A stretch of DNA of 64,000 bases from assembly GCA_947095585.1 (NCBI GenBank), contig OX352761.1, forward strand, positions 112,517,890 through 112,581,889, given 5' to 3'. Source of the stretch: Nephrocerus scutellatus. Taxonomy: Eukaryota > Arthropoda > Insecta > Diptera > Pipunculidae. A program made the translations under genes and the position numbers. Within the stretch, counting starts at the first letter, position 1. Every line of letters starts with the position of its first letter. Below the pieces are notes generated by a model that saw only the letters and a list, made by a program, of their open reading frames with translations, made no database searches and was not told the DNA's origin. Below are positions 56,597-64,000 of the stretch, in pieces.

Positions 56597-56605
56597 GGGG
56601 TTTTC

Positions 56606-57699
56606 AATAGGAACATAACAATTTTATATTCAAATTCAAACGGACCCTTAAATTTTTTTTAATGATCTGTTAATGTCAAAATAACAGACAAGGTCTACAT
56701 TTTTATCACGGTGAAGAGGAGTTCACGAAAGAGCAACGTACTACCGAAATTCTGAGTCGGTGGTCACAATTTTAAGAGCGCTTTCTTCATTTGCAGAATG
56801 TTTTTCTCTAAACTTGGACGACAGAGAATGAGTGGCCAAAATGTTCCAATGAAATTCTAAAAGCAATTTATCTTCTTCTTAAAACCTGGACTTTGCAGGT
56901 AAGACTGTTAATTGGTTGACTTGCGACGGGTGTGGTTGCCAAAATAAGAATATTGCTGCTTGCTTATATTGGGGCTGAAAAAACATGCTCGTTTTCCCTT
57001 TTCCATATAGAAAAGGAGGTAAAATTAAAGGACAATTAATAATAATTAAGGAACAAGAATAAAAAAAAGTATATTAGAATATTGCAAAGCTGAGCTGGTA
57101 CTTCATTTTAGTGAAGAGTGTGGGGGAAAAGGTTTGTCAAAAAGACTAATGGAATAAAATTTAGAAGAGGTATATATTGAATATATACTCAATATTCTCG
57201 TAATCTGTGAAGAACAGAAATAAACCCAAGATCTCTGTATTTAATAAATATTTAATATTTATTAAATATTTATCTTTAATTTTAAAGACTGAAACTTTTG
57301 AAGTTTGTTAAATTTGGTTTTTAACCTTATTCTTTAAAAACATGAAATTATAATTAACATGATATTTTATAATGCAAACTAAATAATGTTCGTCGAAACT
57401 ACTCTATTTCTAAACCGGTTAGATCAAAAGCCTTTTTTTTAAACTCTTCTATTTAAAACAACCCTTCTTTTCCAAATTAAAGGATGATTTTAGGGATTTC
57501 TTCTTTTTCAAATTAAAGGGTAATTTTAGGGATTTCATGCCTGAATTTACAATATGAAGCAATGATAAAGATCATCCTGCGAGCTTACAATAAAATATTT
57601 AAACTACTGGCTTAAATAATTGTTTGATCTTTTTTCGGTTTTCTCAAAATGTTCAAAAGTGAAAAAGAAAAGTTTTGATTTTACACCCCACCTCCCTCA
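56606..57699. other. AT-rich spacer, no gene recognised
   Basis: Includes a short tandem duplication at about 57,464-57,538 (two units with CAAATTAAAGG and TTTTAGGGATTTC, about 38 bp apart) and an AT palindrome near 57,240-57,272. Nothing coding. Confidence 0.4.
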
Positions 57700-58035
57700 T
57701 TTGTTGAATTTTATTCTAAAAATCTTATTTATCCTCCACTAAGATGTACAGCCTATTAGTGTACAGTACAATACATTAGTACAAGAGGCTCGGGAGAGAA
57801 AAAATGCACATACGTCTGTCATCATCAAATCTGAAAACTAATGATCCCACTTCTTACACATGCTTCCCTTGTTGAATTTTATTCTACTCTCCTATCCTAT
57901 TTATCCTGAACTATATGTCCTGCCTGTTGAGTTTTACTCTAAAAATCATAGTTATCCTCAAATATATATCCTGCCTAGTACAGTACAGTACAGTAAATTA
58001 GTACAAGAGACACGGGAGAGAAATCGAGGTACAAG
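57700..58035. repeat. unit repeat T (second block)
   Basis: Units recur with GTACAAGAG at 57,779 and 58,001 (222 bp apart) and with TTGTTGAATTTTATTCTA, CATCATCAAATCTGAAAA and CCTGCCTAGTACAGTACAGT motifs. It is the same family as 55,670-55,905, separated by about 1.8 kb that includes the foldback element. Confidence 0.75.
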
Positions 58036-60559
58036 ATAAGCAACCAACGAACAAAATAACATTTAGAGCTAGCAACTAATTTTAGAATAACTACTAATAC
58101 AGCAGTGCAAGCACACAACATAACACAGCCCACAAAAAACAAGTCGTCCATGTTCTCGAACGTGTGTCTATATCCTATAAGGCTAACGTCCCACTTTGTT
58201 TTCATGCCTGTCTAGATCTAGATCTAGATCCTCTTACTAACCACACACCAACAACAAATTGCAACAATTCCAAAAATGTTTGTACATATAATCATCAGAT
58301 GATCTGAGAGAGTCCGCGTGTCCGCATCCATTGCCATTAATTAATTATTTTTAGACAAAATTTTTGTTGTTGTCCATTTGTCTAGATTTTCACTAATTGT
58401 TCATTTAGTATTTATGTTTTTACAGTTATTTATTTATTTATTAAGGTTTTTTTGTTTTGTTTGTTTTTTATTATCAATATTTCCTTTTTACCCACAGTGC
58501 ACAAATGAACGAACACTGAACTTCGAAGCCATTGTAGGAGGAGGAGGAGGAGCAGGCGACTTTCAGGAGAAATTTTATTTAATTTTTTTTTTTTTTTTTT
58601 TGGAAATAATGCATCTTTTGTGTTGGTTGGGTTTGCGATTTCGCTGTGTGCATGTGTCTCTATCCTGTCGTACCTTTATTCAATGAGTTTATTGTTTATT
58701 CAGCAATGTCCTTTCTCTTTTTCGATTATAAGTATTACATAAAAAAGGTGTCGTCTAACAATAATTATCGATAATAATATTAATTTAAAATGAAAATAAC
58801 TAAGATAGATGGGTATATATTTTATATGAATAACGCGTTCTTTTGCACTTTTTCTATTCATTCTAATATTGTTGTGTATGTAATTTTCTGTTGTTTATTT
58901 TGTGTATCTATGTGTGAATGTGTGATATACATAGCTGTATACTGCATAGAGATTGATTTATATATGTATGTATGTATTGAGTTATATCGTATATATATAT
59001 GCAAAAATGTCCTTCTTTCACGATTCTTCTTCTTCCTCACTTTTGCTGTTGCATTATTGTTTTAAATATGAATCTTGCAAGGATCCTATCCTACCCTATT
59101 ATCATATATCATTAATATACATAATAAGTATTTGCTTTGTTTTGCTTTCACTAAAGAGGTATGTATTAGTTGTTCATTTATTTAATATAAGTAATATGTA
59201 TTTATGTGTATTATCATACATATATATATGTTATTTAATTAATTAATTTATATTTTTTGTGTTGTAGTTGATGTATTTATTATTGCATTACTTCGTTCAT
59301 ACTTTGAATTATGTGTGTAATGTGGTAAACATAGTTTTGTTTTATGTATTGTGTGTTGTGGCATGACATGACTTAATCATTACCATTTGTGAAGAGGTTT
59401 TTTTCTATTTTTCTATTTATAATAACTAAGAAACAATGTAAAGAAAAAAAACTACTGTACTACAGTACTAGAGATGAAAGGAAACAAAAAATAAAACCTT
59501 CAAAAGAATGCAGAGGTAAACACAAAAATATGGGCTGACTTTCTTAGACGTGTGTTCTAATCTATCCTAGTAGATTGATTACAATGAAGTTTTCCTTAAA
59601 GTTATACTTTATACAATATACACATTACATATTCTAAGCTTACTTGTCTATTAATTAAATTTTGTATGCCAATATAAGAGAGGAGTTGAATTCAACGAAT
59701 TTATTAAGAATAAGATTTTGTCATGTTTTCGTTCTGAGTTAAATTAAAAATCAAAAAAAAAAATATCGCAATAATTTGAACAACAAAAAATGCATATTAC
59801 AGTAGACTCTCGATTATATGAACAACTTATTATATGAAATACTCGAATCAACCTTTATCAGTTGTGTCATCTAATAATCTAATATACTACGAGTCCATAT
59901 AATCAAATGTCAGATGAAAATTTGCTAAAGGAAAATACAGTCATACAATACATACAGTTATGTATTACATATATACAGTTATGTATTACATATATACAGT
60001 TATGTATTATATATATCAATATATATTCTGTCTAGACAGTGCATTTTCATTTTATATACTGCAATTTTGTTCGAAAGTATTTTATTTTCTATTATTGAAT
60101 ACTTTCCCTGACATTTAGTTCATATAATCAAGAATCTACTGCATTCATTTTGTTCACTTAGGTCGAAAAGGGGCGGTGGTGGTAGTGTATTGACAACAAT
60201 CCATCCACCACTTTACTTTACTACTACTATAATAATAATCTAATAAATAAAAAATGCACATGGGACGACTTAGTTTTGAATGCGAATAAGATGTGTTAGT
60301 CAAAACACAACACATACATTTTTCATTGTACATTTGAGTAAAAAAGTAGCTTGCATTTACTTATATAAAAATTTGTTATCACTCAATTTTTCCTCATATA
60401 TATTATACATATATATCTATATGAATATGATTAAGTTTTTTTTATTTGGTATTTTATGTGATAGATTTTTACAAAAATTGTATTCGATTTGCAAAATTTG
60501 TTGCATTTATGTGTGTAGAGTAGTGAGTGTATTTGTATTATTCGACGATTTGTGATTAA
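58036..60559. other. AT-rich block, no gene recognised
   Basis: Contains a (CTAGAT)n run at 58,211-58,230 and a 21-bp unit repeated three times from about 59,954. The frames 58,378-58,686 and 58,790-59,246 are Phe/Cys/Ile-rich low-complexity translations and not supported as genes. Confidence 0.5.
59954..60016. repeat. 21-bp tandem repeat, three units
   Basis: ACAGTTATGTATTACATATAT-type unit starting at 59,954, 59,975 and 59,996, with the third diverging at its end. Confidence 0.9.
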
Positions 60560-60599
60560 ATTGTTTTATTTGAATTTCTAAACAGCAATTGTGAGATTG

Positions 60600-61880
60600 T
60601 AATATTCCTTGATAACAACTTATCAATATAATCAAATTATTACTTGTCAATGTTAAAGTGGTGTGTAAGGAAGTGCTAAAGAACGGACGCACTGGTAAAA
60701 AGATTTGTAGTTTGCTTGAAAGTGAAACATTCAAATTACTTGACAATTTAAAAATTAAATTGTCTTTGAAATATTTGCATATTAGAATATTGTAAACTGT
60801 TCACTAATCAATGTTTAATGCAGGGCGATGCGAACGGACAGATTGTATGCAATGACAATACCATCATTTATAGTTTGGTAGAAACTGAACCAGTCAAACA
60901 AATCGAAGATTAGTCACAATTTAAAGATTAAATATGACTTTAAAATACTCCCAGCAATTTAATATTAGCAAATTCTTGTAAAACATTCATTAATCAATGT
61001 TTTTTTATTGCAGGACGATGCGAACGGACGGACAGATTGAGGCAAGGACAATACAATCATAGTTGAGGAGAAACTGAACCAGTCAAACAGATTGAAGATT
61101 AGTCAAAATTTTTAAATTAAATATTACTTTAAAATATTTGCACCAATATATATTTTGCAAATAATTGTAAAATGTTCACTAATCAATGTTTAATGCAGGT
61201 AGATGTGAACGGACAAATGGAGGCAGGGACAATACCATCATTTATTGTTTGGTAGAAACTGAACCAGTCAAAAAAATCGAAGATTAGTCACAATTTAAAG
61301 ATTAAATATGACTTTAAAATATTTGCATCAATATAAAATGAGCAAATTATTGTAAAAAATTCACTAATAAATGTTTTATATATTGCAAGATGATGCGAAC
61401 GGACGGTGGTACCATACCATCATAGTTGAGGAGAAACTAAACCAGTCAAACAAATTGAAGATTAGTGACTATTTTTAGATTAAATATGACTGAAATATTT
61501 GCATTAGTATACATTAAGCAAATAATTGTAATGTGTTAACTAATCAATGTTTTTATTACTGGACGATGCGAGCGGACGGACAAATTGACGAGAGGACAAT
61601 ACCATCATTTATAGTTTGGTAGAAACCGAACCAGTCAGACAAATTGAAGATTAGTCATAATTTAAAGATTAAATATGACTTTAAAATATTTGCAACTAAA
61701 ATTTAGCTAATTATTGTAAAATGTTCACTAAATAATGTTTATTGCAGGACGATGCAAAGGTACAGTTGAACGGACAGACTACGATCATTTTTGTGGTTTA
61801 GTTGAGAAACTTTGAAACTGAAGTAGTCAAACAACTTATGGACAAGTTTAAGATTAAATATTCTTTGAAATGTAGAAAAT
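60600..61880. repeat. satellite-like tandem array, units of about 150-198 bp
   Basis: Anchor GAACGGAC (one copy GAGCGGAC) occurs at 60,681, 60,832, 61,022, 61,207, 61,397, 61,570 and 61,768, giving spacings of 151, 190, 185, 190, 173 and 198 bp. Each unit shares, in order, TCACTAATCAATGTTT, a T-rich GCAG, GATGCGAACGGAC, ACAATACCATCAT, GAAACTGAACCAGTCAAAC, GAAGATTAGTCA and GATTAAATATGACTTTAAAAT. The outer units are the most diverged, the pattern of an ageing array. Non-coding. Confidence 0.9.
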
Positions 61881-63239
61881 TTAAAGTAAAAATATTTAAT
61901 CTAATTACAAAATTAAATGATAGTGCAAATAAAAGTTCCAAATAGAAGAACGAAAGCAAAAAAGCGAACAGTCGTAATTTTCTCTTTCTAGTAGGTTTGG
62001 TTTGCAAATATTTGGAAGTCAAACAGGATATACAAAAATGATAATTCTTTCAAATATTTCAAGCAAAGAAGTTAATAAAGAACTCCACTGTAACAATGGC
62101 AATGTTCTAAGAGTGCTGATGCACGTTTACACATATTCCTTAATAATGCTACTAAGGTGGGTGTCCACATGGAACGCGATCATAAATGATAATCACTTTT
62201 CATAAAATTGTTAGTTTAATTTTTAAGGTCAAACATTCCTTAACATTCGCAGTTTAATTGCAATTCTAAATATGTGTTTTTTTAAACGGCTATCAAATTA
62301 TTGTCCAATTTTTCTTCTAAGATGAAGACGGCAACAGTGTTATGACCGTGCGAAGTGCGGTATGGAGGCAGATTTGATAAGAAACCACCATCCCCTATAT
62401 ATGCAACAATTTTATTAAAAAAAAATCACCCAAATATCATTTCTTATAGTTTTAGCTGTGGTAGCAACAGCATCGCATCGACCTAACATTTGAGGTTTTT
62501 GTTTTAGAAAAAAAAACCAAAAAGGATGTTTCGAAATAATTGTCTTCAAAGTGATGAATAAATCCAATATGTAAATTTGTATGTGCAGAAGGAAAGAAAA
62601 AAGAAATTTCAAAAGGACGAATATTTCCCATCTGACGATTGCTTTCAGTTAAATTGTCCACCCCTCCGCACAGGAAGAGCAACAAATAAAACAATTTATC
62701 AACAAAACGAAAGGACTTCTAATTGTACTCGTTATGTTTAAAACTTAATATTAGTTCATTTTTACATTCGTATAAAAAAGTTGTATAAAAAATGCTACCT
62801 TCATAACTTTTATAAGATTCAATTTTTTCTCTGCTGTGTTAATTGTGGGCGTCGGGGACTCGATACCATTCCCAACATATTTTCTCACACTTCCCCGTCC
62901 CCACTGACTTTAAAAATGTAAATGAAAAGTTCTAATTTACTAAAAAAAAAATGATATTCTCTTTAAATTATTATTGAAGAACACAGCATAATGAATTTAT
63001 ATTCCAACCCCCATCCCTCCATTTTAAGGGATTTTCTTTCTTTCAAGGATATCTAAAAATTCAATTCAACTTTTAGTTATATTTTGTGAATGTGTGTGAT
63101 GTGTGGCTTATATAGTTGAAAAAATTGTTCATTAAAATTAAGAATAAGAATTAAAAATAAGAATAAGAATAATCGAAATCGTTATATAACACAAAAGTAT
63201 ATTAGGTAATATTCGAATGGAATAGTATTTTTAAAAAAT
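61881..63239. other. AT-rich spacer, no gene recognised
   Basis: Short frames on both strands without similarity. A less AT-rich island at about 62,330-62,400 is unidentified. Confidence 0.4.
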
Positions 63240-63454
63240 ATAAAAGTCTAACGTAATTTAACTTAAATATTTTATTAAAGAAAAACAAAAGATGAATATA
63301 ATTTTATATAAAAAAAAATTGAACGTAACTTTATTAAAATAAAAATAAAAAGGCTACCGTTGATTTAAAAAATAATAACGTAATTTAATAAATAATTAAA
63401 AGAAAAAAATTTAACGTATTTTTGTTGCAAAAAAATAAAAAATTTAACATAATT

Positions 63455-63493
<39 letters not shown>

Positions 63494-63790
63494 AAAAATA
63501 AAATAAAAAAAAAAAAATAAAATAAAAAAAAAATAAATTAAAAAGAAAAAGTTTTATTTAAAAAAATAACGTATTTTGATTTAAATAAAAAATAACGTAA
63601 ATAAATCTAAAAAAAATTTAACGGCATTTAAAAGAAAAAAAAATAGAACGTAATTTTATTAAAAAAAATAAAAAGTCTACCGTTATTTCATTTAAAAAAA
63701 ATCGTTATATAATATAAAAAAAAAATAAAAAGTCTAACGTAGTTAAAAAATAAAAAAATTTCATCTAAAATAAAAAAAATGCAATAATCT
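63240..63790. repeat. A-rich degenerate repeat with recurrent AACGTAATTT motif
   Basis: About twelve variants of TAACGTAATTT (including AACGTATTT, ACCGTTATTT and AACGGCATTT) lie in an A-rich matrix between 63,248 and 63,745, often followed by ATTAAA or ATTTAAA. A near-pure A tract of about 30 bases occupies 63,460-63,490. It looks like slippage-expanded simple repeat. Confidence 0.6.
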
Positions 63791-63888
63791 TAATTTTAGT
63801 TTCATATTTTGGAAGAGAAGCAAACAGCCGGTAGGTAGAGAGAAGAGAGAGAGAGGCAGCAATTGTTGAAATGACGAAACACCGAATG

Positions 63889-64000
63889 TTTTTACCTCGC
63901 CCCCTTTACCAAACAAGGAATATGGTTAATTTGTAAGGAACCAGGATTGTAATTCATTCAGAAATCTGAATTAATTTTTTTTACCTCGCCCCCTTTACCA
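63889..64000. repeat. direct repeat of 23 bp at the window edge
   Basis: The 23-base sequence ending ACCTCGCCCCCTTTACCA at 63,889-63,911 is repeated exactly at 63,978-64,000 (offset 89 bp). The window ends within the second copy, so the array may continue. Confidence 0.9.

Overview
The window looks like a transposon-rich, AT-rich stretch of an insect nuclear genome, most likely a brachyceran fly. The one host gene I can recognise is a secreted-type ferritin heavy chain (Fer1HCH-like). Three of its exons, with short dipteran-size introns (67 and 63 bp), lie at 2,338-3,066. Its first coding exon, with the signal peptide, is not visible and should lie upstream of base 1. I could not fix family or genus.

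Almost everything else identifiable is a mobile-element remnant. Non-LTR retrotransposons dominate. They are LOA/I-like copies with RNase H (3.8-5.7 kb, 18.4-19.6 kb, 21.5-22.7 kb, 33.9-34.4 kb, 37.3-37.6 kb, 50.2-51.9 kb, 53.4-53.9 kb), RTE-like copies with (AAGT)n tails (7.3-8.0 kb, 40.3-41.9 kb, 45.8-47.8 kb), CR1/Jockey-group copies (8.5-9.3 kb, 26.2-28.3 kb, 32.6-33.9 kb) and one Jockey copy (22.9-24.6 kb). There is also a Gypsy-like LTR remnant (9.7-11.6 kb) and two different halves of one Tc1/mariner-like transposase family (31.8-32.2 kb and 47.8-48.3 kb, the latter interrupting an RTE copy). All are broken by stops, frameshifts or deletions. Non-autonomous repeats include a palindromic MITE family (three copies), a tRNA-derived SINE family (three copies), a foldback-type element with a 9-bp flanking duplication (56,121-56,596), and an unassigned dispersed repeat (13.8-15.0, 39.8-40.1 and 52.1-53.0 kb).

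Between these islands lie long, very AT-rich blocks without recognisable coding sequence (28.8-31.7, 34.9-36.6, 37.8-39.8, 41.9-45.7, 48.5-50.2, 53.9-55.4, 58.0-60.6 and 61.9-63.9 kb). They carry microsatellites, homopolymer runs and a tandem array of about 185-190 bp units (60.6-61.9 kb). They may be intron, long UTR or intergenic DNA; sequence alone does not decide. I found no CRISPR array, rRNA, intact tRNA gene or operon-like organisation. The most notable items are the foldback element, the SINE and MITE families, an in-frame chimeric ORF joining two retrotransposon families (33,743-34,267), and inverted repeats flanking the Gypsy remnant.
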